Shown in pieces: positions 1-8,003 of a stretch of 46,461 bases of DNA (position 1 is the stretch's first letter; each line of letters begins with the position of its first letter). Source of the DNA: Candidatus Kuenenia stuttgartensis (GTDB lineage Bacteria > Planctomycetota > Planctomycetia > Gemmatales > Gemmataceae); contig CAMCLK010000039.1 in assembly GCA_945875585.1 (NCBI GenBank), positions 1 to 46,461 on the forward strand. The letters are read 5' to 3'. The notes under the pieces were generated by a model. That model was not told the DNA's origin. It did not search any database and saw nothing but the letters and a program-made list of their open reading frames with translations. Position numbers and translations under genes: made by a program.

Positions 1-72
1 GCGAATATCGCCCAGTTCCAAACACGGAAAAAGAGTCGCTGATATCGATGTCAAATCCTTGTTGGCAGTCAT
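1..72 (-). CDS. 5' end of an unidentified gene (partial)
   Basis: Reading leftward from an ATG at 72, 24 codons stay open to the window edge (N-terminus MTANKDLTSISATLFPCLEL). An almost perfect Shine-Dalgarno, AGGAGG, ends 7 bases before the ATG, which is the main reason to call a real start. The gene points the same way as the TssM-like gene to its right (219-1811) and is separated from it by about 146 bases containing short repeats, so it could be the next gene of the same T6SS-related transcript. The 24 residues are too few to assign a family. Confidence 0.55.
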   Translation of the reverse strand, partial: MTANKDLTSISATLFPCLELGDIR

Positions 73-154
73 GTCAGAACCTCCTGTTCAGCACATGACC
101 CAGTTTTTACATAACCGATTCAAGCCCAAAGATCCCATGAACTGTCAGAACTCA

Positions 155-190
155 CGTTGGGGGCTCTTGAACACGGCGTTGGGGGCTCTT
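155..190. repeat. two short copies of a G-rich repeat half (CGTTGGGGGCTCTT)
   Basis: CGTTGGGGGCTCTT occurs at 155-168 and again at 177-190 (22-base spacing). It matches one half of the hairpin repeat found at 43.57-43.89 kb, whose inverted copy reads GACGTTGGGGGCTCAT. The repeat family is therefore dispersed, sitting here between the TssM-like gene end and the next gene start. No coding content was seen in 73-218. Confidence 0.6.
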
Positions 191-218
191 AAATACCGCT
201 TGTTAATGTCCAAGAAAC

Positions 219-1811
219 TCAGCTTTGGCGCCAGACCACCGCGGCAAGGGCCAGTGTGGCCACGGTCACCAGCGCTGTCAGGGCGTAGCCGGCATACACC
301 ACGCGCATGAGCGTTGTTTCTGCTTTGACCGCGTCGTGTGTCCAGACCACAAAATTTTGGCCTTCAAAGATCTGGGCAAACAACTCCGCAAGAAATCCCT
401 GCGAATTACGGTTGGAGCCGGTTGCCGCAAAATAACAACCCGCCAAACGCAACGGCCGCACGGTATTGTCGCCCAGAATGCGCGTGCAGAGGTCGCCCAT
501 GACCCTGCGCCTGGCCCACATGGTGCCTATCAGGCGCACAAGCTGGCGATTGGTGCGGGCGTCAATGCCGCTGCCGCTACCACTTCTAATGGCTCCAGAC
601 GCCGGGTCGATCGTGCGGATCTGGAAGGTACGGGTAATCAATTTGGGAATCAGCTCGGCGCACTGCCAGTAGATGGTCCGCCGCATAATGTCGGCGCGCT
701 TTTCTGCGGCCTGATTCAATGCCAACGGAATGGGCTTACCCAATCGTTGATCGCGTTTATCTTTTGGAACCAGCGATAGAAACTCGCGGAACCCCAGAAT
801 CTTCTCCGCATCCGAGAAAAGCATAACGGCGGGGCATTCAACACCGCTGGCTTCGATCACGGCCAGAAGATCCCGCTGCGCCAAAATCGCCGCCTGGGTT
901 GCCAGTTGCGTGTCGGCCGTCACCATCTCGGGCAGCACCATCAACACTCCATTGAGCGTGCACCACGGATGGCGCATACCCCGGATCAGCCGGCAAAGGT
1001 GATCTAGCCTCGAATGCATGCGCGTCAGCAGTTCCGCATCGCGCGTGATCGCCATGATCACGTCTGGAATGGCCTCGGCGTGTGCAGATTCCGTTGCCGC
1101 GTCTGGCGGTAACGTTTTGGTGGATGCATTGGAGGCGGCAGGATCCGTCGGCGCTACTGGCGCGCTGCTCATGCTTGCCTTGGGATCAATATTGGAAAGC
1201 CTCGACATGTCCATCCGCTGCGTCTGCGCCGAAAGGCGATCGGCGAAGGCCCCCAGCAAACAGGTATCGGCGCTAACAATAAACACAGCCTGCTTGCCCG
1301 CGAACACCTGCAACGGCGCCAACTGAGACTCTGGTACACCGTTGACTTCGAGCGGAATGTGCGCCGCGTCGAAAAGCACGCCAAAGCCGGATGCGGGCCT
1401 GCCCAAAACCAGAAACAACGGCACCCTGGAAGGATCGATCCCCGAGCGAGAAATGGCGGTCGCTGCCATTTCCCATGTGAAGTCGATGTCTTGCCATCGC
1501 GAGGGTCCGGGTTTCGGATCGTATAGCCGCCATACCAGCCACAGCAACCAAATGTTCACATAAACCAGAAAACCCAAGAGCGGCAACCATGCCTGACGCA
1601 GGTAGGGATGGGGCGCCGATACGTACCGGCCAATCTCATAATGGTATTGAATAAAGGCCAGAAGCGCCAGCATGCCAATGAACAGCACGCCGTGCAATAA
1701 CCAACGCATGGCGCTGCCGGGCTTGCCGATGTCTTTGATGGCGCCGAACATGGGCACAAACAAGCCGAACAGGCCCGAAAAGAAGCTTCCTATCCACTTG
1801 AAAAGAAACAT
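219..1811 (-). CDS. tssM: TssM/IcmF-like T6SS membrane protein lacking the periplasmic domain
   Basis: TssM is the inner-membrane T6SS subunit that normally spans from the cytoplasm to the periplasmic TssJ. This 530-aa protein has two N-terminal membrane segments (about 37-57 and 74-96), then the cytoplasmic IcmF region: a P-loop position reading LGRPASGFG (about 136-144) without the usual GKT/S lysine, and blocks resembling family motifs, such as LNGVLMVLPEM (cf. piNGvlv) and FSDAEKILGFREFLSLVP (cf. TK-Dl-GF-eFF). It ends at VYAGYALTALVTVATLALAA, which fits the third membrane segment, followed by only five residues. Family members usually run beyond 1000 aa with a large periplasmic C-terminus; that part is absent here and does not fit in the 146 bases before the next gene. 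The start has a GGAG 8 bases upstream. Family assignment is by motif memory, so moderate confidence. It is divergent from vgrG across about 105 bases. Confidence 0.65.
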   Translation of the reverse strand: MFLFKWIGSFFSGLFGLFVPMFGAIKDIGKPGSAMRWLLHGVLFIGMLALLAFIQYHYEIGRYVSAPHPYLRQAWLPLLGFLVYVNIWLLWLVWRLYDPKPGPSRWQDIDFTWEMAATAISRSGIDPSRVPLFLVLGRPASGFGVLFDAAHIPLEVNGVPESQLAPLQVFAGKQAVFIVSADTCLLGAFADRLSAQTQRMDMSRLSNIDPKASMSSAPVAPTDPAASNASTKTLPPDAATESAHAEAIPDVIMAITRDAELLTRMHSRLDHLCRLIRGMRHPWCTLNGVLMVLPEMVTADTQLATQAAILAQRDLLAVIEASGVECPAVMLFSDAEKILGFREFLSLVPKDKRDQRLGKPIPLALNQAAEKRADIMRRTIYWQCAELIPKLITRTFQIRTIDPASGAIRSGSGSGIDARTNRQLVRLIGTMWARRRVMGDLCTRILGDNTVRPLRLAGCYFAATGSNRNSQGFLAELFAQIFEGQNFVVWTHDAVKAETTLMRVVYAGYALTALVTVATLALAAVVWRQS

Positions 1812-1916
1812 GCTTCTTGCTCCGCAATCCTTGCCGGCAGACCTGTTACTACTATACCAAAATAAGAGATTGTGGTCGTGAATCGGAAGCCCGACTAAGC
1901 TTTGAAGGGGTTTTTC

Positions 1917-3572
1917 ATGGCCGACTATTCACAGGCAGATTCCCAGCTTCAACTGCTTTTGCCTCTGCCTCCCGACACGCTTTTGCCCACCCGGCTCTCA
2001 GGCCGCGAAAAATTAGGTGAAAGCTTTACCTTCACCATTGAGGCAGTCGCCCAAAAGAACACCCCGATCCCTTTCGCGGTGCTTCTGGGCATGCCGGGGT
2101 CGGCGCGCGTGCTCACACCCGGCGGGCTCGACCGGTATTTCTCGGGCATCATCTGGGCCCTGTCTAAAACCGGGTCCGACGACACCTTCGACCACTATCA
2201 GATCACTCTGCGACCCAAACTCGATACCCTTGCCCTCACCAAACGCACGCGCCTTTTCCAAGACATGACCGGCCTGCAGATTATTGAGAAAATTCTTGAA
2301 CCCGTCGGCGGCGCCACCACGCTTTTTGCCGGTATCTCCGCCCCGCGCGCCTACTGCACCCAGTACCGCGAAACCGATCTCGAGTTTTTCCTGCGTCTCT
2401 GCTCTGAAGAAGGCATTTTGCACTACTGGCTGCACCTGCCGCTCATTCACTCGCTGGTTCTCACCAGCAACACCACGCTCACCGTTCCGCTGCAGTCGAT
2501 CCCTTACGACACCTCCGAAGGCGGCACCCAAGACGACGGCGGCAGATTTCACGCCTGGGCTTTCGAGCAGGAACTTGCCCCCTCTTCTGTTTCCATGGCG
2601 GACAGCCACTTTCAGTTGGCCGGCACGCGCCTAGAAGCCACTGGAACACCACCTCCCTTTATTGTGGGCGGTGGACAACCATTGCGGTTCCCCGATGCGC
2701 CCGGGCCATGGGAAGAAGACGGGCACTCCCCGGCCCGGTTTATGGACGGCGTTTCCGCCAGCGGTCTGCCAAACCTCATTCCGCCCATTGCCGGGGTGCT
2801 GGAAGTCATGCAGTCGGCCGTGGCCAAGAACTTGGCCAACGGCGCGGTGGCAGGGTCGGTGCGCGGCAGAGGCATTGGCCGCTGCCCGCAACTGGCGCCC
2901 GGTTTAGGATTTATTCTCACCGAAATGGGAACCGAAGGCGGGCCCCATGTGGTGACCGAAGTCGAACACCGCGTGGAACTCCCCGGCCGCTACGGCACCG
3001 GCGCAACAGGTGAAGTTACAGTGGAAACACGCGTAACCGCCGCCCCTCAGATGTTGCCCTTGGCACCATGGCCACCACGCTCCAAGCCCATGGTGGGCGG
3101 CGTGTTCACTGCCGAGGTGATGGGAACCCCCGGCCAAGAAGTGAACCTCGACCTGCACGGCAGGGTGCGCGTGCGCTTCTGGTGGGACCGGGACGAAGGC
3201 GCCGCGGGCACCTGGGTGCGCGTGGCGCAATGCTGGGCAGGCAACGGCTACGGCGCGGTCTTTTGGCCACGGGTGGGCCACGAGGTGGTGGTGGCCTTTG
3301 AAGGCGGAGACCCCGACAGGCCGATGATTGTTGGAAGCATTTACAACTCTAAAAATGCACCGCCCTACCCGATGCCTTTGTCGGCGTATATTTCTGGGTT
3401 TAAAAGCTGCACCGAACGCGGCAATCCGCTGGAAAATTACCACAACATTCTCATGAAAGACGGGTCAGCCGACAAGAATATCGCGATTCACGCGGAAGGC
3501 TGGGTGGCCACAACGCAGGAAGTGGAAAACATTTCCATAAGGCCGAAGTTCGACTTGACGATAACGGGATAA
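1917..3572 (+). CDS. vgrG: VgrG (TssI) T6SS spike protein
   Basis: VgrG trimers form the puncturing tip of the T6SS tube. The N-terminal phage gp27-like part is clear (YFSGIIWALSK, DMTGLQIIEKIL, and CTQYRETDLEFFLRLCSEEG, which is highly typical), as is the gp5-like OB-fold (about 385-470) with HGRVRVRFWWDRD, GTWVRVAQCWAG and GDPDRPMIVGSIYNS. The C-terminal end keeps the start of the VgrG core (NILMKDGSADKNIAIHAEGW) but stops soon after (VENIS...DLTITG) without a long needle of repeats. The ATG at 1917 has GAAGGGG 6 bases upstream; a longer frame would need a TTG at 1902, so 551 aa is preferred. Four bases separate its stop from the next, low-GC gene, implying co-transcription. Confidence 0.95.
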   Translation: MADYSQADSQLQLLLPLPPDTLLPTRLSGREKLGESFTFTIEAVAQKNTPIPFAVLLGMPGSARVLTPGGLDRYFSGIIWALSKTGSDDTFDHYQITLRPKLDTLALTKRTRLFQDMTGLQIIEKILEPVGGATTLFAGISAPRAYCTQYRETDLEFFLRLCSEEGILHYWLHLPLIHSLVLTSNTTLTVPLQSIPYDTSEGGTQDDGGRFHAWAFEQELAPSSVSMADSHFQLAGTRLEATGTPPPFIVGGGQPLRFPDAPGPWEEDGHSPARFMDGVSASGLPNLIPPIAGVLEVMQSAVAKNLANGAVAGSVRGRGIGRCPQLAPGLGFILTEMGTEGGPHVVTEVEHRVELPGRYGTGATGEVTVETRVTAAPQMLPLAPWPPRSKPMVGGVFTAEVMGTPGQEVNLDLHGRVRVRFWWDRDEGAAGTWVRVAQCWAGNGYGAVFWPRVGHEVVVAFEGGDPDRPMIVGSIYNSKNAPPYPMPLSAYISGFKSCTERGNPLENYHNILMKDGSADKNIAIHAEGWVATTQEVENISIRPKFDLTITG

Positions 3573-3576
3573 CACC

Positions 3577-5259
3577 ATGTTTGATATAATATTTAGATCT
3601 CTTTCCTCCGTTGACTCACTTGGAACGGTAAATCCTACTCCTTGGTACACTTCGCAATCCAATGCATCTAATATTGTATTTGGAGACTCTTGCACTTGGT
3701 TGATAGGCCTAGGGCGCATCACCAATATTTTCGGACCTGACCTAAAAGTTGTTGCCGATTGGAACTTTATTTGGGATATTTATAATATCAAACCCGGATC
3801 TGCATCAGGGTGGGCTAAAGTGCTAAACGGTGGTTTGGGTAACAGAGGCACCACCGATTTAATATTAGGCGGAAAAGATGTTTTCAACTATGGAATACAC
3901 ACCAGCTATGCGGTTACGCGAAGCCGATATCCACAACAAAAAATAGAAAAGTCAAAATTTAAAAAAAACTTAGAAGGAGAGTGGCCTGATGCCGAAGAAG
4001 ACTGGTTCCCAAACATAATCATAGTGGCTATATATTTACCGTATATATTGATTCTTTCATCTGTCGTCACCTCTAGATTGGCGTACATGCAACTTGGAAC
4101 CTTTGCAAACGAAAATGTCCGCAGTATGTTACAGAAGATATTGATAAGAGCGGTGCCGCTGGTTGAAAGCCGTTGGGTAGTACTGATAAAAATAATGGAA
4201 CAGATGATTGAATCACAAAAATCTGTAGAAGATGCCACTAAAAAAGCAAAAGAATTAGCTGAAAATATGAAAAAAAATACTAAATCCACTTTAAAAGACG
4301 GGATAAATATTGTAGAAAGTTCGCTCGTTACAAAAGCAAATTCTAAGGAACGTAAATTAATTGGAGACAGATCAAGCAATCAATTAGTTGACTCTAAAGC
4401 AAGTATTAAGGATACACTGGATAAATTGATTCACTCGCTAAACTGTTTAACCGGAGGTGTACCGGGACTCGAAAATATAGTGTATCAAAAAGAAAGTTCT
4501 TCCAGCAGCAAAATTGAAATTTCCACATCATATTCATATGAAGCGGAAACAGAAATTAAATTCACAGTTAAAGAGAAAGAAAGAAATGGTCCTAACGCTC
4601 TAATTCTTCAAGGACTAGGGACCGGAAGTTCTGTCCAAATAACTCCAGACCGAGTCAAAGCTTCCACGCCAATTGGGTCGATTGATGTTGGCGAGAATGC
4701 CAATGGCGTGGATATTTTGGTTAATTCGGATAAACCAGATAGCGCTATCCAGTTACATTATAGTGGCGGCGATCGCTCACAATTAAACATTTACCCGAAC
4801 AGTCTTGAAATGCAAAGTGGTACAAACGCTGCCAGCGCACCATCGATTTCATTCGAGGACGGCAAACTAACCCTGCGGACTGGTCAACCGTTTATAGGAC
4901 CATCAATCACACTCTCGAATGACTCCATTGAAATGACGGTAGGGGTATTGCCAATAAGACCTAAGATAACCATGACCGCCAACACAGTCGACATTTCGGT
5001 TGGAGTGAGCAACCTTAGCTTGACGCCTACTGGTATCGAACAAAAAGTCGGTGAAATTGTGTCGGCTAAATTATATTCACTGCAACAGGAGCTGAAAACT
5101 GCAGAAAGCAGAATAACCTTAGCAATGGATAAGCTTGATAAACAGGTAATTATGGTGAATACTAAAGTTGAAGCTATTGACAAATTGACAAGAACATTGG
5201 CCGATTATCAGACAAATGCTATTGAGGCGGAAAAGGCCGCTTTAAATAAGAAAGATTAG
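3577..5259 (+). CDS. low-GC VgrG-linked protein with needle-like repeats and coiled coil
   Basis: 560 aa, no family recognised. By eye its base composition is far more AT-rich (many AAA, ATA, TTA codons) than the genes on either side, suggesting separate acquisition. Visible parts: an N-terminal region with no recognised motif (1-140), one strongly hydrophobic segment (about 146-169), a Lys-rich helical stretch (205-285), a beta-rich region (about 345-492) with three successive short repeats ending in VG (ITLSNDSIEMTVG, ITMTANTVDISVG, LSLTPTGIEQKVG) like the beta-prism needles of VgrG/gp5, and a C-terminal coiled coil (about 495-555). It lies 4 bases behind vgrG. Inference: a spike extension or VgrG-borne effector/cargo; a toxin activity cannot be read from the sequence. 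It is not a frameshifted tail of VgrG, since its own N-terminus precedes the repeats by over 300 residues. Confidence 0.75.
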   Translation: MFDIIFRSLSSVDSLGTVNPTPWYTSQSNASNIVFGDSCTWLIGLGRITNIFGPDLKVVADWNFIWDIYNIKPGSASGWAKVLNGGLGNRGTTDLILGGKDVFNYGIHTSYAVTRSRYPQQKIEKSKFKKNLEGEWPDAEEDWFPNIIIVAIYLPYILILSSVVTSRLAYMQLGTFANENVRSMLQKILIRAVPLVESRWVVLIKIMEQMIESQKSVEDATKKAKELAENMKKNTKSTLKDGINIVESSLVTKANSKERKLIGDRSSNQLVDSKASIKDTLDKLIHSLNCLTGGVPGLENIVYQKESSSSSKIEISTSYSYEAETEIKFTVKEKERNGPNALILQGLGTGSSVQITPDRVKASTPIGSIDVGENANGVDILVNSDKPDSAIQLHYSGGDRSQLNIYPNSLEMQSGTNAASAPSISFEDGKLTLRTGQPFIGPSITLSNDSIEMTVGVLPIRPKITMTANTVDISVGVSNLSLTPTGIEQKVGEIVSAKLYSLQQELKTAESRITLAMDKLDKQVIMVNTKVEAIDKLTRTLADYQTNAIEAEKAALNKKD

Positions 5260-5280
5260 ATTTGAATGGGAGTCATTGTT

Positions 5281-5805
5281 ATGGAAACAGATCTTTTGTT
5301 GCAGGCGGTCAAGTCGTTTCAGGGGGATCATCTACCTCTTCTCGAGGCCTGTGATGATCTTATCGCAAGCATGCGAAGCGTACGAGATCAGATGCCGGCT
5401 GAGCAGGCATCCATGATCGGTGACATTCTTGCCGGTATCGATGTTGAACGCGCTGAATTTGTGAAGGTTGTTGCACCAGAAATGGCGAACATGAAAGCGT
5501 CTCTTGTTCAATCTATGGAAGAATTCGCCACGGCGTATGATGAGTGCAATGCCGAACACGCTAAGGCCACCCAGACCTTTGCCGAGCTCGAGCAAAACAT
5601 GCCCGCCATGCTTGCCGCCGCCGCTGAGGCCGCCAAGGCCGCTGTTCCGGTGGTTGAAGAACCTGTCATTCCAGCGCTGCACCCGGGCGAAGACCTGATA
5701 GCCCAGTTGATGAGCATGCGCCTGCCGGGGCAGAAGGCGCCATCTGGCGTGCGTTCCGCCGGCAACATTTGGGAAAACTGGAAGCCCGGCGCGGGGGGCA
5801 CCTGA
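5281..5805 (+). CDS. small helical protein with C-terminal IWENW motif
   Basis: 174 aa, predicted mostly helical (METDLLLQAVKSFQGDHLPL, AGIDVERAEFVKVV, an Ala-rich stretch AAAAEAAKAAVPVVEEP), no signal peptide or membrane segment. It ends in GNIWENWKPGAGGT; the protein encoded at 6527-7177 ends in GKIWENW, so the two share a C-terminal tag although their bodies differ. The start at 5281 is preferred over an ATG at 5266 because GGGAG lies 8 bases before 5281. It is 21 bases behind the low-GC gene, and its stop overlaps the start of the next gene (TGATG), so it belongs to the vgrG transcript. Function unknown; a cytoplasmic T6SS accessory, chaperone or adaptor is a reasonable guess only. Confidence 0.8.
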   Translation: METDLLLQAVKSFQGDHLPLLEACDDLIASMRSVRDQMPAEQASMIGDILAGIDVERAEFVKVVAPEMANMKASLVQSMEEFATAYDECNAEHAKATQTFAELEQNMPAMLAAAAEAAKAAVPVVEEPVIPALHPGEDLIAQLMSMRLPGQKAPSGVRSAGNIWENWKPGAGGT

Positions 5806-6530
5806 TGGCCGGCACCACGAATCCGCTCGATTCTGTTATCCGCGAAACCATTCACCAAAGCGGCGGGGTGGATATTGATGGCGATGCCAAAGCGGCGTTG
5901 GCCATCCGCGCCGGCCTGATTACCGAACTGTTTGAAGTCAGCGACGAAGGCATGGCGCTGCTGAACCCCAACCGCACGGTGGAACAACAAATTGCCGTGT
6001 GGCGCGACGCCAATCTGGTGGCCGATGCCCGGCGGTTATTGGCGCACGCCTTGCCTCCCCGGCACGCTATGTGGTGGGCGCTGCTGGCGTTGACAGAAGC
6101 GCACGGGCACGAAGCGTATTCGCTGCCTGTGGTGGAAGCGTTATTAGGTGTGCGCGACTTCTTGATGAAGCCCACCGAAGCAGGCCGACGCGCCTGCCAA
6201 GACCTGGCCGAAGCCGCCGATTCCACCAGTGCCGGCGGGGCCATTGGGTACGCCGCGTTTCTGTGCGGTGGCAGCATGGCGCCCGTGAACTGCCCGACGG
6301 TGCTGCCGCAGGCGCATTTGTGTGGCCGGTTGTGCGGGGTTTCGGTGTATTTGGCGGCGGTGCAGTTCGATGGACAGCGGTACAAGCAGCACCTGCATCA
6401 CTTTATTGAACTAGGATTGCAGATCGCCCGCGGCGAACTCACACTTCCAGATGAAGTTCAGGTACGATCTGCTGGTGAGACTGTCGAAGAACAGGTGCTG
6501 GTGACCGTATTTCAAGAGGCGCGCCGATGA
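5805..6530 (+). CDS. T6SS-linked accessory protein, paralogue of the next gene
   Basis: 241 aa from the ATG at 5805, which overlaps the previous stop by one base (TGATG). The core has a helical block LLAHALPPRHAMWWALLALT and a second block VNCPTVLPQ...HHFIELGLQIARGE. Both align with the next protein (LVAGWLSTRESVWWGCLCLA and VACPTALAH...AHFVELGLDVAEGQ), so the two are paralogues from a tandem duplication. I recall similar planctomycete proteins grouped as a domain of unknown function (possibly DUF6931), but cannot confirm that. No signal peptide, membrane helix or catalytic motif is visible. Position in the vgrG transcript suggests a role in loading or folding spike cargo; this is inference. 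Confidence 0.8.
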   Translation: MAGTTNPLDSVIRETIHQSGGVDIDGDAKAALAIRAGLITELFEVSDEGMALLNPNRTVEQQIAVWRDANLVADARRLLAHALPPRHAMWWALLALTEAHGHEAYSLPVVEALLGVRDFLMKPTEAGRRACQDLAEAADSTSAGGAIGYAAFLCGGSMAPVNCPTVLPQAHLCGRLCGVSVYLAAVQFDGQRYKQHLHHFIELGLQIARGELTLPDEVQVRSAGETVEEQVLVTVFQEARR

Positions 6531-7177
6531 GCATGTTGGCTGTATTGACACCGGGAACCCCCGCGACCGAAGCCTTGGGCCGCGTGCTAGATGCCAAGGC
6601 CATTCCGGCGCAGTTGCAGGGCGTGGACAGTTCCTCGGCAGCGGCCATTCTGGAAAAGGATCACCAACGATTGGCCGCCCAGCTGGTTGCCGGTTGGTTG
6701 TCGACCCGCGAATCGGTTTGGTGGGGTTGCTTGTGCTTGGCCCAACTGATGAAGGTGGGCACTAGCCCGGGTGCATCTGAGCGGTTGCAAGCGGTTCTGG
6801 CTTGGGTGAAGGAACCGGGCGACGCGCGGCGCGAAGCGATTGGTCCGCTCGACGACATGACAGGCACGCCTGTGGATATGCTGGCGCAGGCTGTGGCATT
6901 CACCACCGACAATCTTTCGCCCAACAAAGACCACCCTGTCGCTTGCCCCACGGCATTGGCGCACCGGATGGTGGCTCAGTCGGTTTTATTAGCCATCGAT
7001 CATTGGCCTGGCCCCAACAAAAACGAATGCTTGGCGCACTTTGTGGAGTTGGGGCTGGATGTGGCCGAAGGCCAGCACATGTGGACAAAAGGCGCCTTAC
7101 CGCTGCACCCCGGCTTGCGACGCGGTGCCGACCCTACCACCATTCGGAAAACGGGCAAAATCTGGGAAAACTGGTGA
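6527..7177 (+). CDS. T6SS-linked accessory protein, paralogue of the previous gene, C-terminal IWENW
   Basis: 216 aa; ATG overlaps the previous stop by four bases (ATGA), indicating translational coupling. It shares with the preceding protein the WW-containing helical block (RESVWWGCLCLAQL) and the CPTA...HFVELGLDVAEG block. Its last residues, RKTGKIWENW, repeat the GNIWENW end of the 174-aa protein two genes upstream, so the motif is attached to two different kinds of protein here. Function unknown. The gene ends the rightward vgrG run and converges on tssL, with four bases between the two stops. Confidence 0.8.
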   Translation: MSMLAVLTPGTPATEALGRVLDAKAIPAQLQGVDSSSAAAILEKDHQRLAAQLVAGWLSTRESVWWGCLCLAQLMKVGTSPGASERLQAVLAWVKEPGDARREAIGPLDDMTGTPVDMLAQAVAFTTDNLSPNKDHPVACPTALAHRMVAQSVLLAIDHWPGPNKNECLAHFVELGLDVAEGQHMWTKGALPLHPGLRRGADPTTIRKTGKIWENW

Positions 7178-7181
7178 CGGG

Positions 7182-7919
7182 TCAGGTCGAGAAAAAGCGC
7201 ACAAGCAAGAAAAACAGAGTGGGTATCACCACCATGAGGGTGATACCACAGATCAGCAACATGCGCTGGTGATAAAGAAGGGCATTGTGAGGCGGCACCA
7301 GCGTGGGCGGGTCGGGCTCGAGTTCTTCGGGAAACTCAAGGGGCTGAATGCGGCAGAGTTTTTCGCGTTGCGCCGCGCCCCACTCCACCAGCTTGATCGG
7401 TTCCTCGGCCAGCATGCCACGGAAGCCGAGCATGACGCACCAGAAAAAGATCTGCATCAAATTCGAATCGGCTTTGGCATCGACAATGGCTGCTTGCTGC
7501 CAAAATTTCCAAGCGCGGTCGTTGGTGCCATAAAGTTCCGCTTCGAGCTTACGTTCGTTCCAGCGGTCGGCCCATGGGGAGTCGAGGCAGAAGACTTCGT
7601 CGAGCCAGCAAACAAGCGGATACCGCACACCGAGAAACTCACCCGACCATGCCCCCGCGGCCAGCGTGTCGGGCTTCCAGAGGGCTTGTGGAATGGCGTT
7701 GGGCGGCACGCTGACTTTCATGCCGCCATCGAGGTCCGCTGCGGCCAGCAACATTTCGCGGATATTGGCGTATTCCAGATCAAACGAAAGAGCTTCGCCC
7801 CGTTCGAGCGATTCGCGGATACGGAGACCTTCGCTTAGCAACGCTAGAACGAATTCCGATTGTCGATCGACCAAGTCAACGGTCATGAATCCAGCCCTGC
7901 GGAGCCATTCCAAGGCCAT
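7182..7919 (-). CDS. tssL: TssL (DotU/IcmH family) T6SS membrane-complex protein
   Basis: TssL is the inner-membrane T6SS subunit with a cytoplasmic hook domain and one C-terminal membrane helix that binds TssK. Family blocks seen in 245 aa: YPLVCWLDEVFCLDSPWADR followed by LEAELYGTNDRAWKFWQQ, then FFWCVMLGFRGML, with a single C-terminal membrane segment (LLICGITLMVVIPTLFFLLV) and no peptidoglycan-binding extension. The ATG at 7919 has no clear ribosome site; an internal ATG at 7886 (MTVDLVDRQ) has AGGG about 9 bases upstream and may be the true start. It is transcribed away from tssK, with 84 bases between them. Confidence 0.9.
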   Translation of the reverse strand: MALEWLRRAGFMTVDLVDRQSEFVLALLSEGLRIRESLERGEALSFDLEYANIREMLLAAADLDGGMKVSVPPNAIPQALWKPDTLAAGAWSGEFLGVRYPLVCWLDEVFCLDSPWADRWNERKLEAELYGTNDRAWKFWQQAAIVDAKADSNLMQIFFWCVMLGFRGMLAEEPIKLVEWGAAQREKLCRIQPLEFPEELEPDPPTLVPPHNALLYHQRMLLICGITLMVVIPTLFFLLVRFFST

Positions 7920-8003
7920 TATTACAATAGCCCGGGCAGACCCTCATTCCCTTGTGTCATAGTATGAGAACTTGAGGATAGTTGCAGCAGGGGAGGTTCA
8001 TTC

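Noticed and set aside
1902..5259. VgrG and the low-GC downstream gene as one frameshifted VgrG
   Set aside because: The downstream gene begins with its own ATG 4 bases after the VgrG stop and encodes over 300 residues with no VgrG resemblance before the needle-like repeats start.
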